From positions 1 through 52,021 of the forward strand of contig NZ_FOKI01000026.1 in assembly GCF_900111985.1 (NCBI RefSeq): a DNA stretch of 52,021 nucleotides, written 5' to 3'. The translations under genes were made by a program, and so were the position numbers. This DNA is from Clostridium frigidicarnis. Its GTDB lineage: Bacteria; Bacillota; Clostridia; Clostridiales; Clostridiaceae. The notes beneath the pieces were generated by a model. The model was not told the origin of the DNA. It ran no database searches and worked only from the letters and a program-made list of their open reading frames with translations. Of this stretch, positions 25,630-35,648 are shown piece by piece (within the stretch, counting starts at the first letter, position 1; each line of letters starts with the position of its first letter).

Positions 25630-27249
25630 ATGAAACCAATGTTATTTACAATGATTAAAAAGGGGGAGTTCAATAAGGAAAGGATTATAAAAGATATCAT
25701 AGCTGGAATAATAGTTGCGATAATAGCATTGCCTTTATCAGTAGCATTAGGAATATCCTCAGGAGTATCTCCAGAAAAAGGACTTATAACTGCAATAATA
25801 GCAGGATTACTCATATCATTTTTGGGTGGAAGTAGGGTACAAATTGGTGGACCTACAGGTGCATTTGTTGTTATAGTATATGGGATTATAGAAACCTATG
25901 GTTTTGAAGGCTTAGTAATATCAACTATTATGGCGGGAATAATTCTAATTTTTTTAGGATTAATGAGACTAGGAAGTGTAATTAAATTTGTTCCTCATCC
26001 TGTAACAGTTGGATTTACAGCAGGAATTGCAATAACACTTTTATCAACTCAAATTAAAGATTTCTTAGGCTTAAATATAGAAAAGGTTCCAGCCGAGTTT
26101 ATTCCTAAAATAAATTCATATTTACAAAATATTAGTACAATAAATTTGACAGCTTTAGCAATAGGAATAATATCGTTGATAATAATGATATTTTGGCCTA
26201 AAGTAAATAAGACAATACCAGGTTCTTTAATAGCAATAATAATTACTACATTATTAGTAAATTTGCTTAAATTACCTGTAGATACAATAGGTAGTAGATA
26301 TACTGAGATATCAGCAGCAATACCTACTCCATCAATACCGAACATAAATTTACAAACAATACAAAGCTTAATAAAGCCTTCATTTACAATAGCAATATTA
26401 GCAGCAATAGAATCATTACTTTCAGCTGTAGTAGCAGATGGAATGATAGGCAGTAAGCATGACTCAAACATGGAGCTTATAGCTCAAGGCGTTGGAAATA
26501 TAGCATCAGGCTTGTTTGGTGGTATACCAGCAACAGGTGCAATAGCTAGAACTGCAGCTAATGTAAAGAATGGCGGAAAAAGCCCAATAGCTGGAATAGT
26601 ACATGCTATAATGCTGTTCTTAATTATGATAGTGTTTATGCCTTTAGCAAAGCTAATACCTATGACAACATTAGCTGGGGTATTAATAATAGTTTCATAT
26701 AATATGGGAGAATGGAAAACTTTTTATTCACTTTTTAAAGCGCCTAAAAGCGATGTAATAATTTTAATAGTAACTTTTCTATTAACAGTTATATTTGACC
26801 TAGTTGTAGCGATAGAAATAGGAATGGTATTAACAATGTTTTTATTTATGAAGAGAATTTCAGAAACTACAAATATAGAAACAAGTGAATGTTCTAATGA
26901 ATTTAATAAAAGTACGGATAAAAATAATATGAATGATAATGTATTAGTTTATGAAATAAACGGACCATTTTTCTTTGGTGTTGTTCAGAAATTTATAGAT
27001 GCAATGAAAGGGCTTAATTCTACACATGATGTTTTAGTATTAGATATGAAGAATGCAACAGCAATAGATTCTACAGCAATGGATGCATTGATTAGATTAC
27101 ATAGAAGATGTGAAACTCATAATGTAAGATTGCTTTTAGCAGATATTAATAAGCAACCTAAGAAAGTTTTACGTGGAATGGGCTTTATTGATTTAATAGG
27201 AGAAAAATCTATATTTAAAACAAAAGAAGAGGCATTAAGTTCATTTTAA
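25630..27249 (+). CDS. SulP family inorganic anion transporter with STAS domain
   Basis: A 539-residue protein from ATG 25630; the upstream GTG at 25618 overlaps the AGGAG site and is less likely. About 10-14 membrane segments (residues about 10-410) include family strings VALGISSGVSPEKGL and GGSRVQIGGPTGAF. A linker is followed by a cytoplasmic STAS domain with DVLVLDMKNATAIDSTAMDA. SulP proteins carry sulfate, bicarbonate, oxalate or other anions, and many bacterial annotations as sulfate permease are uncertain. No sulfate assimilation gene lies nearby, so substrate is unassigned. Confidence 0.92.
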   Translation: MKPMLFTMIKKGEFNKERIIKDIIAGIIVAIIALPLSVALGISSGVSPEKGLITAIIAGLLISFLGGSRVQIGGPTGAFVVIVYGIIETYGFEGLVISTIMAGIILIFLGLMRLGSVIKFVPHPVTVGFTAGIAITLLSTQIKDFLGLNIEKVPAEFIPKINSYLQNISTINLTALAIGIISLIIMIFWPKVNKTIPGSLIAIIITTLLVNLLKLPVDTIGSRYTEISAAIPTPSIPNINLQTIQSLIKPSFTIAILAAIESLLSAVVADGMIGSKHDSNMELIAQGVGNIASGLFGGIPATGAIARTAANVKNGGKSPIAGIVHAIMLFLIMIVFMPLAKLIPMTTLAGVLIIVSYNMGEWKTFYSLFKAPKSDVIILIVTFLLTVIFDLVVAIEIGMVLTMFLFMKRISETTNIETSECSNEFNKSTDKNNMNDNVLVYEINGPFFFGVVQKFIDAMKGLNSTHDVLVLDMKNATAIDSTAMDALIRLHRRCETHNVRLLLADINKQPKKVLRGMGFIDLIGEKSIFKTKEEALSSF

Positions 27250-27263
27250 TATCTAACATATAT

Positions 27264-27328
27264 AAATAGGGACGGTTAATCACTAAATTAAGTATTGAAC
27301 TCAATTTGATAATTAACTGTCCCTATTT
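27264..27328. terminator. AGGGACGGTTAAT inverted repeat (bidirectional), with an extra half-site
   Basis: AAATAGGGACGGTTAAT (27264-27280) pairs with 27312-27328 over 17 positions with one G-U pair. It lies between the convergent SulP and SEC-C genes and has A-rich and T-rich flanks on either side. An extra inverted half-site, CTTAACCGTCTCTATTT, follows at 27350-27366 and runs into the stop of the SEC-C gene. Confidence 0.78.
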
Positions 27329-27360
27329 ATTTTTATGATGATTTTAAGACTTAACCGTCT

Positions 27361-28506
27361 CTATTTGCCACAGCATTTTTTGTATTTTTTGTTGCTGCCA
27401 CAAGGACATGGGTCATTTCTTCCAATTTTATTTGATGTAATCAAATTGGAAGTTTGTTTGCGTCCATATAAATCATTGTTGCAATGTCCTTTAAATGCCC
27501 ATAATGATACGTTGTTCATAACATCCTTTATATAAGGAGTAACATGTATCATTTGGCCTTCATCTTTAAAATGAACATAGGTATTTAAGTAGTTTAAGAT
27601 AGTAGGGATGTTAAAATTATTTTTAATCCATATAGTACATCTATTAACTATTTTGGCTACTTCTTCACTATTAACGTCCATTATAGAGTTTAAGTAAGTA
27701 TATAAATGAGTTTCATAATGATTCCAATTAAAAGTATTTCCATCACTATACAATAAAATATCATCTATACTAAATTGTTTGTAGTCTAGATTTTCTTTTG
27801 ATTGTTGATTTTCGATTAATGAATTAGTATTAAATATGTCTTTATGACATAAAATTTTATCTTTAATTCTTATATCATCATATTTTTTACAATATAAGTT
27901 CAATAATTTAATAAAGTTATCCATTGAAATATCTTCTTTTAAATAAGTAAGTACAATTGGATGAATATCATTAATACTTATAACTCCGTAATGATAAAGA
28001 CAACCTTTAACAATCTTTATCATCTTATTACTTGAAATAATCTTTTCTTCTACTGAACAATTCCCAATAAGTTCTTTAATTTGATCTAAATAATCACTAG
28101 GTATAATTACAGAGTTTTCCTTATTTATTAAACAAGGAAAGGCAAGTCCAAGAATTTTCAATGATTTTAATAAAGTTATTTCATCATAGCTTATTATGTA
28201 AGTTTTATCACTATCAAAAGTAATTTTCTTTAATAGATTAAACTCCTCGGCATTTAAATGATTGGAAAAGATATCTTCCATATTTTCTTTAGTAAAATCT
28301 ACGATTTTATTTACAAGATCACCCTTTTTTAAGGAACTTGCTCCTGGTATTCCGTAATACTTTCTAATTTCATCTAAATCACTTTTTGTATAACTGTTCA
28401 AAATATTAGAACTTATTTTATTATTTTTTAAATCTTTAAACAATGACTTTAGCTCCTTTTCAACTTTTTCACTGGCTGTGTTTTTAGAATTAGTTGATAA
28501 ATTCAT
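27361..28506 (-). CDS. SEC-C metal-binding-motif protein
   Basis: A 381-residue protein that ends in a SEC-C zinc-binding tail ([16 protein letters not shown]). The N-terminal 60 residues look like a SAP/Rho-N-type small helical domain ([31 protein letters not shown]). The middle 250 residues are helical with no recognised domain. Many clostridial proteins of this type exist and none has a clear function; the tail resembles that of SecA but is used in many unrelated proteins. AAGGTGAT precedes the ATG. Single-gene unit. Confidence 0.8.
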   Translation of the reverse strand: MNLSTNSKNTASEKVEKELKSLFKDLKNNKISSNILNSYTKSDLDEIRKYYGIPGASSLKKGDLVNKIVDFTKENMEDIFSNHLNAEEFNLLKKITFDSDKTYIISYDEITLLKSLKILGLAFPCLINKENSVIIPSDYLDQIKELIGNCSVEEKIISSNKMIKIVKGCLYHYGVISINDIHPIVLTYLKEDISMDNFIKLLNLYCKKYDDIRIKDKILCHKDIFNTNSLIENQQSKENLDYKQFSIDDILLYSDGNTFNWNHYETHLYTYLNSIMDVNSEEVAKIVNRCTIWIKNNFNIPTILNYLNTYVHFKDEGQMIHVTPYIKDVMNNVSLWAFKGHCNNDLYGRKQTSNLITSNKIGRNDPCPCGSNKKYKKCCGK

Positions 28507-28652
28507 TCCGTATCACCTTTATAAAAAATATCACTAATTAAGTTTAATTCAAAACCGAGATATTTTCAACCTTCATTTGAATTTGTGTTAAAAATTGTAA
28601 TAAATATTTGTATAAACATATTTTTAATACACATAATAGACTTTAAACTTAT

Positions 28653-28679
28653 AAATTCTTATTGAGACAATAAGAATTT
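28653..28679. repeat. Twelve-bp inverted repeat upstream of RidA copy 2
   Basis: AAATTCTTATTG and its inverse flank a 3-nt loop. It lies in the AT-rich 329-bp gap between the divergent SEC-C and RidA genes. It has no T-run, so it is more like a protein-binding dyad or a small hairpin. Confidence 0.55.
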
Positions 28680-28732
28680 GCTAAAAATACACTGAATTTA
28701 TGATAAAAGTTATGAAAAATAATAAAATATGT

Positions 28733-28791
28733 AATACTTTATAAATTAAGTTAGATTATTATTGTAATCGTTAATTATAAAGTATTATAAT
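28733..28791 (+). promoter_or_regulatory. Promoter of RidA copy 2 flanked by an inverted repeat
   Basis: TTGTAA (28762-28767), an 18-nt spacer and TATAAT (28786-28791) make a plausible sigma-A promoter 45 nt before the start codon. An inverted repeat, AATACTTTATAA at 28733-28744 with its exact inverse at 28775-28786, encloses the -35 element and spacer. This is a candidate operator. The GGGGGT ribosome binding site lies at 28824-28829. Confidence 0.5.
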
Positions 28792-28835
28792 TATTATAGA
28801 AACATAAAATAATACATAATACAGGGGGTACCTAA

Positions 28836-29213
28836 ATGGAAAAAATAGTAATATCAACAGACAAGGCTCCAGGAGCAATAGGACCATATTCTCAAGGTAT
28901 AAAAATAGGAGAACTAGTTTACACTTCAGGACAAATTCCAGTAGATCCTGCTACAGGAAATGTATCAAGTGATGTGAAAGAGCAAACTAGACAATCATTA
29001 AATAATATTAAAGCTATATTAGAAGCTGCAGGAACAACTATAGATAAAGTAGTTAAAACTACAGTATTTATAAAAGACATGAATGATTTTGCAAATATAA
29101 ATGAAGTTTATGCTGAGTTCTTTACTCAACCATATCCATCAAGAAGTTGTGTAGAAGTAGCTAGATTGCCAAAAGATGTGAAGATTGAAATAGAAGTAAT
29201 AGCATTAGCTTAA
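28836..29213 (+). CDS. RidA family enamine/imine deaminase (copy 2)
   Basis: A 125-residue RidA protein closely similar to copy 1 at 8215 over its whole length, with the shared [15 protein letters not shown] start and active-site [12 protein letters not shown]. Here it is a single-gene unit with its own promoter and terminator, and so is probably the housekeeping version that removes 2-aminoacrylate and related imines, while the operon-borne copy may be specialised. Differences such as VAR for VAK at the active-site neighbourhood are conservative. Confidence 0.92.
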   Translation: MEKIVISTDKAPGAIGPYSQGIKIGELVYTSGQIPVDPATGNVSSDVKEQTRQSLNNIKAILEAAGTTIDKVVKTTVFIKDMNDFANINEVYAEFFTQPYPSRSCVEVARLPKDVKIEIEVIALA

Positions 29214-29228
29214 TATAAGCTTATAAAA

Positions 29229-29280
29229 ATACAAATAAAAAAGGCACTTTTTAAGTGTCTTTTTTTATTTGTATTTTTTT
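29229..29280 (+). terminator. Rho-independent terminator of RidA copy 2
   Basis: A long stem (ACAAATAAAAAAGGCACTT at 29231-29249 with the inverse to about 29272) ends in a T-run. It begins 16 nt after the stop codon. Confidence 0.88.
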
Positions 29281-29577
29281 GTTTTATAAAAGAGAAGATA
29301 CATTGAAAAATAAGAAAATAATTAGAATTAAGTAAATGAAATGAAAAGAAAATGTTTACAAAAAATTATTTAAATATTTCCTCTAATAATTTAATAAGTC
29401 AACTTCGTACCATTAAAATAATCAACAAAACTATTAGATTGCATGAGGAAATCTAATGCATTTTAATTATTTGAACTTAAATGAGCTAGTTTAAATAATT
29501 AGATATAAATAGTTGAATTTTAACTTTTTGTTACTGAAGAATATAATCATAATAGTCACGACAGGGAGGTAATAAAA
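29281..29577 (+). promoter_or_regulatory. Upstream region of kdpFABC
   Basis: This 297-bp gap must contain the kdp promoter. A hairpin is seen at about 29435-29460, ATTAGATT with AATCTAAT around GCATGAGG, followed by T-rich sequence. It could be an attenuator or an operator. I see no G/C-rich c-di-AMP riboswitch, which often controls potassium transporters, and no clear sigma-A promoter. The KdpF ribosome binding site is GGGAGGT near 29564. Confidence 0.4.
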
Positions 29578-29655
29578 ATGGTGATTGTAGTTATTATAGT
29601 ATTCTTGGTTTTGTGTTATTTATTTTATTCACTACTACACCCAGAAAAATTTTAA
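29578..29655 (+). CDS. kdpF: KdpF, small subunit of the potassium-transporting ATPase
   Basis: A 25-residue frame, too short for usual gene lists, that starts with ATG after GGGAGGT and encodes one hydrophobic helix ending in LLHPEKF. This is the KdpF pattern (single helix followed by a short polar tail such as INAEAF in E. coli). KdpF is a lipid-like stabiliser at the KdpA-KdpB interface. The gene sits 29 nt before kdpA, its expected place. Confidence 0.9.
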   Translation: MVIVVIIVFLVLCYLFYSLLHPEKF

Positions 29656-29684
29656 CTCATACTATTATTTAGGAGGTGGAAAAA

Positions 29685-31337
29685 ATGAGTTTTTTAGAAA
29701 TGGGAGTAATAATCTTTATATTCATTATTTTAAGTGTAGTATTTGGTAAATATATATATAAAATAATGGTTTTTAAAGAATCTAAAATGGACAAGTTTTT
29801 TGATAAGTTAGAAAATCCAATTTATAAATTTTTAGGAATTCAAAGTGATAAGAATATGTCGTGGAAAATTTATGGACTATGTATATTAGGCAGTAACATA
29901 ATAATGATGGTTATTGGCTTTATTATATTAAAATTACAAGGTGGATTGTTGTTAAATTCAAATGGGGCAGGAGCAATGTCTAGCGATTTATCAATAAACA
30001 CAGTAATTAGTTTTATGACCAATACTAATCTTCAAGATTATGCAGGTGAAACCAGTTTATCATATTTATCACAAATGACAGTTATAACTTTTTTAATGTT
30101 TACATCTGCTGCAACAGGATTTGCCGTAGCAGGATCTTTTATGAGGTGTATAACTGGAGATAAAAAAGGCGTAGGAAATTTCTTTCAAGATATGATAAGA
30201 ATAGTTTTAAGACTTTTAGTTCCAGTATGTATAGTAATATCAGTTATATTAATTGCACAAGGTGTGCCTCAAACCTTAAATGGACCTAAGGTTGTAACAA
30301 CTATAGAAAATAAGGAGCAAGTAATACCGTTAGGACCAGTAGCATCTTTAGAATCTATAAAACATTTAGGAACAAATGGTGGTGGTTTCTTTGGAGCCAA
30401 TTCATCACATCCATTTGAAAACCCCACACCTTTAACTAATGCTATTGAAATGTTATCTATGATGGCTATACCAGGAGCTATGATTTATGCATTTGGGTTA
30501 GCAACTAAGAATAAGAAACAAGGATGGACAATATTTATTTCATTATTAGCATTATTTATAGTAGGACTAGCAATTTGTTATCATAGTGAAAGTTCATTTG
30601 GAATATCAGGAAATATGGAAGGAAAAGAATTAAGATTTGGAATAGTGGATTCAAGTTTATTTACAACTGTAACCACAGCATTTACTACAGGATCAGTAAA
30701 TAATATGCATGACTCACTAACACCTTTAGGTGGAATGGTTGCCATGGGCAATATGATGCTAAATACTGTTTTTGGTGGAAAAGGTGTAGGCTTTATGAAT
30801 TCAATTATGTATTCAATTATAGCTGTATTTTTATGTGGTTTAATGGTTGGAAGGACACCAGAGTTCTTAGGTAAAAAGATAGAGGTTAAGGAAATAAAAT
30901 TATTATCATTAGCTATATTAATACATCCTATAATAATTTTAATACCATCTGCTATAGCATTAAATGTACAAGCTGGAACATCAGCAATAACAAATGGTTC
31001 TTATCATGGAATATCTCAGGTCATATATCAATTTGCATCCAGTGCGGCTAATAATGGATCAGGATTTGAAGGACTAGCAGATAATACAGTGTTTTGGAAT
31101 CTATTGACAGGATTAGTTATGTTCCTTGGAAGATACTTATCAATGATAATTCTTATAGCGGTAGCTGCTTCAATGGCAAACAAAAAATTAGTTCCAGAAA
31201 GCGATGGTACGCTTAAAACTGATAATGGAACTTTTGGAGTTATACTTGTAGCAACAATCTTAATAGTAGGAGCATTAACTTTCTTACCAGCATTAGCCTT
31301 AGGACCAATAGCGGAACATTTGACAATGGGGTTATAG
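29685..31337 (+). CDS. kdpA: KdpA, potassium-binding subunit
   Basis: A 550-residue polytopic protein of the potassium channel-like SKT superfamily. The start is ATG 29685 with AGGAGGTGG 4 nt upstream; the GTG at 29676 lies inside this site. Filter loops are visible, including [20 protein letters not shown]. KdpA selects K+ with high affinity and passes it toward KdpB. Length and pattern match the family (E. coli 557). It precedes kdpB by 16 nt. Confidence 0.96.
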   Translation: MSFLEMGVIIFIFIILSVVFGKYIYKIMVFKESKMDKFFDKLENPIYKFLGIQSDKNMSWKIYGLCILGSNIIMMVIGFIILKLQGGLLLNSNGAGAMSSDLSINTVISFMTNTNLQDYAGETSLSYLSQMTVITFLMFTSAATGFAVAGSFMRCITGDKKGVGNFFQDMIRIVLRLLVPVCIVISVILIAQGVPQTLNGPKVVTTIENKEQVIPLGPVASLESIKHLGTNGGGFFGANSSHPFENPTPLTNAIEMLSMMAIPGAMIYAFGLATKNKKQGWTIFISLLALFIVGLAICYHSESSFGISGNMEGKELRFGIVDSSLFTTVTTAFTTGSVNNMHDSLTPLGGMVAMGNMMLNTVFGGKGVGFMNSIMYSIIAVFLCGLMVGRTPEFLGKKIEVKEIKLLSLAILIHPIIILIPSAIALNVQAGTSAITNGSYHGISQVIYQFASSAANNGSGFEGLADNTVFWNLLTGLVMFLGRYLSMIILIAVAASMANKKLVPESDGTLKTDNGTFGVILVATILIVGALTFLPALALGPIAEHLTMGL

Positions 31338-31353
31338 AAGGGAGGATAGAATT

Positions 31354-33411
31354 ATGAAAAAGAAAGAATCATCAAAATTCATAACTAAAGATATATTAAA
31401 TTCATCAGTAAAAGGAGCCTTTAAAAAGTTAAATCCTAAATATATGGTGAAAAATCCAGTAATGTTTATAGTTGAAATGGGTATGATTTTAACAGTTATA
31501 CTAAGTTTCTTTCCAGAAGCTTTTTCAAAAGTTAATGATGCATCAAGGGCATATAACATTGCAGTATCAATAATATTATTTTTAACAGTACTATTTAGTA
31601 ACTTTGCTGAATCAGTTGCAGAAGGAAGAGGTAAGGCTCAAGCTGATAGTATGAAGAAAACAAGAAAAGATACAAAAGCTAAGCTATTAACTGATGGTGG
31701 GGAAATAGTTATTGTAAGTTCTAGTGAAGTTAGAAAAGGCGATATAGTTCTTATAGAAGTTGGAGATATAATACCCAATGATGGTGAAGTAATAGAAGGG
31801 TTAGCATCAGTTGATGAATCTGCAATAACTGGAGAATCAGCTCCTGTTATGAAAGAAGCAGGTGGAGACTTTAGTTCAGTTACAGGAGGAACAAGGGTTG
31901 TAAGTGACTATTTAAAAGTTAAAATTACAGCTGTTCCAGGGGAATCGTTTTTAGATAAAATGATAACTTTAGTTGAGGGTGCCAAAAGACAAAAAACACC
32001 TAATGAAATGGCATTAAGTACATTACTAGTAAGCTTAACAATAATATTTGTAATAGTCATAGCAACTTTATATCCTATAGCGCTATATTTAAAAGTAGAA
32101 ATATCAGTACCAACTCTTGTAGCATTACTTGTATGTTTAATACCAACAACTATTGGTGGGCTTCTTTCAGCAATAGGTATTGCAGGAATGGACAGAGTAA
32201 CAAGATTCAATGTTATAGCTATGTCTGGTAAAGCAGTAGAATCTTGCGGTGATGTGGATACAATGATATTAGACAAAACAGGAACTATAACTTTTGGTAA
32301 TAGAATGGCATATGAGTTTTACGAAGTTAACAATCATTCAAAAGAAGAGGCAAGTAAATATGCTTTAATATCTTCTTTAAAAGATGAAACTCCAGAAGGA
32401 AGATCAGTTGTTGATCTTTGTGAAAAAAGAGATTTAAAGATTGATATAAATGAATTTGTAGATAGTGAATTTATAGAATTTACAGCTCAGACTAAAATGA
32501 GTGGTTTAAATTTACCAAATGGAACAAAAATAAGAAAAGGTGCTGCACAGGCTATAAAAAGTTTTGTAATAGAGCAAGGTGGAACAGTACCAAAAGATTT
32601 AGATGAAAAGGTTGATGAAATATCAAAACTTGGAGGAACTCCTTTAGTAGTGGCAGTAAATAATGAAATTTATGGAGTTATCTATTTAAAGGACACTGTA
32701 AAGCCAGGTCTTGTTGAGAGATTTCAAAGGCTAAGAGAAATGGGGATAAAAACAATTATGTGCACAGGAGATAATCCACTTACGGCACAAACAATTGCAA
32801 GAGAAGCTGGTGTAGATGATTTTATAGCAGAATGTAAACCAGAAGACAAGATAGATGTAATTAAAAAAGAGCAAGGAGAAGGAAAAATTGTTGCCATGAC
32901 AGGTGATGGAACAAATGATGCTCCTGCTTTAGCACAAGCAGATGTGGGAATAGCTATGAATAGTGGAACTGTTTCAGCAAAGGAAGCTGCAAATATGGTG
33001 GATCTAGATTCAGATCCAACTAAAATATTAGAAGTTGTAGAAATTGGCAAACAGCTTTTAATAACAAGAGGAGCTTTAACAACCTTTAGTATAGCTAATG
33101 ATATAGCAAAATATTTTGCTATAATACCAGCTATTTTTGCAGCAGCTATTCCAAGTATGCAAATTTTAAATGTAATGAAACTATCAACACCTAATAGTGC
33201 AATAATATCTGCTTTAATATTTAATGCCGTTATTATACCATCTTTAATACCTTTAGCGATGAAAGGTGTAAAGTATGTACCAATGAAAGCAGAAAGACTT
33301 TTAAGAAAAAATCTTTTGGTTTATGGATTAGGAGGAGTTATTGTACCGTTTATAGGAATAAAAATTATTGATTTGATAGTATATCCATTATTAAATGTGT
33401 TAAATATTTAG
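31354..33411 (+). CDS. kdpB: KdpB, P-type ATPase subunit
   Basis: A 685-residue P-type ATPase (type IA). The phosphorylated Asp is D307 in DKTGTIT, the phosphatase loop TGES is at 159-162 and the hinge motif is in [17 protein letters not shown]. Membrane helices match KdpB and the transmembrane Pro segment CLIPTTIGG is present. It hydrolyses ATP to drive K+ uptake in the KdpFABC complex. The inhibitory Ser in TGES is conserved. GGAGGATAG precedes the ATG. Confidence 0.97.
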   Translation: MKKKESSKFITKDILNSSVKGAFKKLNPKYMVKNPVMFIVEMGMILTVILSFFPEAFSKVNDASRAYNIAVSIILFLTVLFSNFAESVAEGRGKAQADSMKKTRKDTKAKLLTDGGEIVIVSSSEVRKGDIVLIEVGDIIPNDGEVIEGLASVDESAITGESAPVMKEAGGDFSSVTGGTRVVSDYLKVKITAVPGESFLDKMITLVEGAKRQKTPNEMALSTLLVSLTIIFVIVIATLYPIALYLKVEISVPTLVALLVCLIPTTIGGLLSAIGIAGMDRVTRFNVIAMSGKAVESCGDVDTMILDKTGTITFGNRMAYEFYEVNNHSKEEASKYALISSLKDETPEGRSVVDLCEKRDLKIDINEFVDSEFIEFTAQTKMSGLNLPNGTKIRKGAAQAIKSFVIEQGGTVPKDLDEKVDEISKLGGTPLVVAVNNEIYGVIYLKDTVKPGLVERFQRLREMGIKTIMCTGDNPLTAQTIAREAGVDDFIAECKPEDKIDVIKKEQGEGKIVAMTGDGTNDAPALAQADVGIAMNSGTVSAKEAANMVDLDSDPTKILEVVEIGKQLLITRGALTTFSIANDIAKYFAIIPAIFAAAIPSMQILNVMKLSTPNSAIISALIFNAVIIPSLIPLAMKGVKYVPMKAERLLRKNLLVYGLGGVIVPFIGIKIIDLIVYPLLNVLNI

Positions 33412-33423
33412 AGGTGATATAAA

Positions 33424-34029
33424 ATGAAGAAATTTATGCAATGTTTAAAATTATCAGTATTGCTATTGATTATATGTGGGATTATATATCCTTTAATAGT
33501 TACAGCACTTGGACAAAGTTTATTTGCAAATAAAGCTAATGGAAGTTTTATAAAAGTAGATGGAAAGGAAGTAGCATCAACATTTATAGGACAAGATTTT
33601 ACTTCAGATAAATTTTTTAAAGGAAGAATATCTTCTGTAAATTATAATACTTCTAAAGAAGGTGAAGAAATAGATCCTTCAACTGTAGCATCAGGTTCAC
33701 AAAATCTAGCACTTTCAAATGATGAGTTGAAAGAAAGAAGAGAAGTAACAATAAAGGAAATATTAAAGGAAAATACAAGTTTAACTAGGGATCAAATACC
33801 AGAGGATCTAATAACTTCAAGTGGTTCAGGCTTAGATCCACATATATCAGTAAAAAGTGCAGAGGTTCAAGTTGGTAGAGTAAGTAATTCAACAGGGATT
33901 TCAAAGGAAACACTTTATGAGTATATAGACAATGCTACTGAAAATAAGCAGTTAGGTATTTTAGGACAAACAAGGGTAAATGTAGTTAAATTAAATATAC
34001 AAATAGCAAAAGCACTAAATCTAATATAA
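33424..34029 (+). CDS. kdpC: KdpC, accessory subunit
   Basis: A 201-residue protein with one N-terminal membrane anchor (about 9-30) and an external domain with the family strings GQDFTSDKFFKGR and SGSGLDPHIS. KdpC stabilises the KdpFABC complex and is needed for activity. It starts 12 nt after kdpB with AGAGGTGAT. Length agrees with the family. Confidence 0.95.
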   Translation: MKKFMQCLKLSVLLLIICGIIYPLIVTALGQSLFANKANGSFIKVDGKEVASTFIGQDFTSDKFFKGRISSVNYNTSKEGEEIDPSTVASGSQNLALSNDELKERREVTIKEILKENTSLTRDQIPEDLITSSGSGLDPHISVKSAEVQVGRVSNSTGISKETLYEYIDNATENKQLGILGQTRVNVVKLNIQIAKALNLI

Positions 34030-34035
34030 AAAATT

Positions 34036-34145
34036 ATCTGATGGCTACCACCTGTAACACACCCATCCTCTTACAAGGTGAGGGATAACAGTTGCTATGC
34101 CTCTAGATAATTCATCTAACCTTCTTCAGATGGTGGAAAGAACAC
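34036..34145 (-). repeat. Dispersed intergenic element, copy B (related to 8930-8987)
   Basis: On the minus strand this region carries GTGTTCTTTC, CATCTGAAG, GGTTAGAT, TAGAGGCATAG and CATCAGAT in the same order as copy A. It has an extra insert of about 50 nt between the last two blocks that can itself fold (ATCC with GGAT, CTGT with ACAG). The pair ATCTGA/TCAGAT encloses the core, and TTTTTT follows on the minus strand. It may encode a small RNA or be a repeat. It starts 6 nt after the kdpC stop. Confidence 0.55.
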
Positions 34146-34168
34146 AATCTGAAGGAAGCGTTCTATAT

Positions 34169-34214
34169 TAAAAACAATACTGCCACCCTTAAATAAGGGA
34201 CAGTTTTGTTTTTT
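34169..34214 (+). terminator. Terminator of the kdpFABC operon
   Basis: AAAACA, ACTG and CCCTT pair in order with AAGGG, AGT and TGTTTT across a short loop, and the hairpin ends in a T-run. It lies about 140 nt after kdpC, beyond the copy B element. Confidence 0.7.
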
Positions 34215-34243
34215 GTTAAAACTAATTAGTACATGTATATATT

Positions 34244-34298
34244 ATAAAGAGGATACCTTTTCTAATAATTTAAACCTTAGAAAAGGTATCCTCTTTAT
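34244..34298 (-). terminator. Long perfect hairpin at the end of the kdpD-like gene
   Basis: Perfect 22-bp arms (34244-34265 and 34277-34298) flank an 11-nt loop and overlap the stop codon of the kdpD-like gene. No clean T-run follows on the minus strand, so termination strength is uncertain. It may protect the transcript end. Confidence 0.65.
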
Positions 34299-35425
34299 TG
34301 AGGTATTATATGAATTTCAGCTTCACTAACTTGTTTAAGAAGTTTATATACAGTAGAACCTCTTATAATAATTTGAAGTCTACTTCTATTAGGATGTCCT
34401 ATAATAATTTGAGTTATATATTTAGAAGCGGCAAAGTTAACTAATTCATTTGATACACTTTTACCTGTTAGCTTTATTATTTCCGCACCTAATGTCCTAG
34501 CAAGTTGAATGTTTTCATTTAGCATTTTAAGACTTTCAGGATCAATCTGAGGGGCCATAAAGTGCGTACATTGAACATATACAACAAACCAACGACACTT
34601 ATAGGTTTTAGCTCTTCTAGCACCTTGACGTATTAACTTTTTACAAGAAGGATTGGCACTTATACATACCATAATTCTTTCACAAGTATGCCATGTTTCC
34701 GTTATGCCATGCTTTTTCTTATACTCTTCTAAATCTACATCTACTTCTTCTGCAGTTTGGCGAAGGGTAAGTTCTCTTAAGGCATTTAAGTTACCTTTTC
34801 TAAAGAAATTCCTTAGTGCTCTAATAGCTACATCAGGCTTATATACATCTCCTTGAGTAAGTCTAGTTCTAAGAGCATCAGGGCTTATATCTATAACCTC
34901 AACTTCATCGGCACTTTCTATTATTCTATCAGGTACAGTTTCACGAATTTTAACACCAGTTATTTTTTCAACAACATCATTAAGACTTTCTAAATGTTGA
35001 ATATTTAAAGTGGTAACAACATTAATTCCAGCATTTAAAAGTTCTTCTATATCTTCATATCTTTTTTTGTTTTTACAACCAGGTACATTAGTATGAGGAA
35101 GTTCATCTACAAGAATGGTATGAGGATGTAATTTTAGTGCTTCTTCTAGATTAAAATCCTCTAAAATTTTACCGTTATAGTTCAGTTTTTTTCTAGGTAA
35201 TATAATTAACTTTTTAATCTGTTCTTCTGTTTCACGTCTACCATGAGTTTCTAAAAAACCAAGTATTACATCTTCATTTTTACTTAGCATTCTATTTGCT
35301 TCATTAAGCATAGAATAAGTTTTTCCAACTCCAGGAGCATAGCCTATAAAAATCTTTAAGTGACCTCTTCCTTCAATCTTTACTTTTTCTAGAGCTTCAT
35401 TTGGAGTAAGTCTTTTTTCCACCAT
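34295..35425 (-). CDS. Stand-alone KdpD sensor domain (KdpD plus UspA-like), no kinase domain
   Basis: The protein has 376 residues from ATG 35425, 8 nt after AAGGGGG; the ATG at 35443 is upstream of that site. The N-terminal 215 residues are the KdpD P-loop domain, with Walker A GYAPGVGKT at 28-36 and ILVDELPHTN. The C-terminal part is a universal-stress-protein-like domain (IMVCISANPS ... IIIGHPNRSR). The four membrane helices and the histidine kinase of full KdpD are absent and no kdpE is in the window. Similar stand-alone proteins occur in other Firmicutes and cyanobacteria. It may bind ATP or c-di-AMP and regulate Kdp post-translationally. Whether this is a normal form or a truncation cannot be decided, but the end is clean. 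Confidence 0.88.
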   Translation of the reverse strand: MVEKRLTPNEALEKVKIEGRGHLKIFIGYAPGVGKTYSMLNEANRMLSKNEDVILGFLETHGRRETEEQIKKLIILPRKKLNYNGKILEDFNLEEALKLHPHTILVDELPHTNVPGCKNKKRYEDIEELLNAGINVVTTLNIQHLESLNDVVEKITGVKIRETVPDRIIESADEVEVIDISPDALRTRLTQGDVYKPDVAIRALRNFFRKGNLNALRELTLRQTAEEVDVDLEEYKKKHGITETWHTCERIMVCISANPSCKKLIRQGARRAKTYKCRWFVVYVQCTHFMAPQIDPESLKMLNENIQLARTLGAEIIKLTGKSVSNELVNFAASKYITQIIIGHPNRSRLQIIIRGSTVYKLLKQVSEAEIHIIPQ

Positions 35426-35552
35426 TGTTGAATCCCCCTTCATGATTAGTCATCTATAGTAATGTAATTTAAATTTATCACTAAAATAAATAATTATAAA
35501 ATGAAAAAATTAAGGCATTTAAGGTTAAATATAATTAATTTTCATAAATAAA

Positions 35553-35607
35553 AAGAACTAAGACAATATATCCTTAAAAATCATAAGGATACATAGCTAT
35601 AGTTCTT
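35553..35607 (-). terminator. Terminator of the LTA synthase operon
   Basis: On the minus strand, AAGAACTA and TATCCTTA pair with their inverse across a short loop, and the hairpin ends in TTTTTATTT. It lies 42 nt after the stop of the small membrane protein gene. Confidence 0.75.
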
Positions 35608-35648
35608 ATTTTCTATATATAAAAAATTTATTTTGGCTTGTACATATT

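Noticed and set aside
27335-27535. Plus-strand frame over the end of the SEC-C gene
   Set aside because: Overlaps the SEC-C coding sequence and the terminator repeat; no ribosome binding site.
29281-29577. c-di-AMP (ydaO-type) riboswitch upstream of kdp
   Set aside because: It was expected from potassium regulation in other Firmicutes, but the region is AT-rich and lacks the G/C-rich conserved blocks of that riboswitch.
34036-34145. tRNA or riboswitch gene after kdpC
   Set aside because: No cloverleaf or known riboswitch consensus could be drawn; kept only as an unclassified repeat related to 8930-8987.
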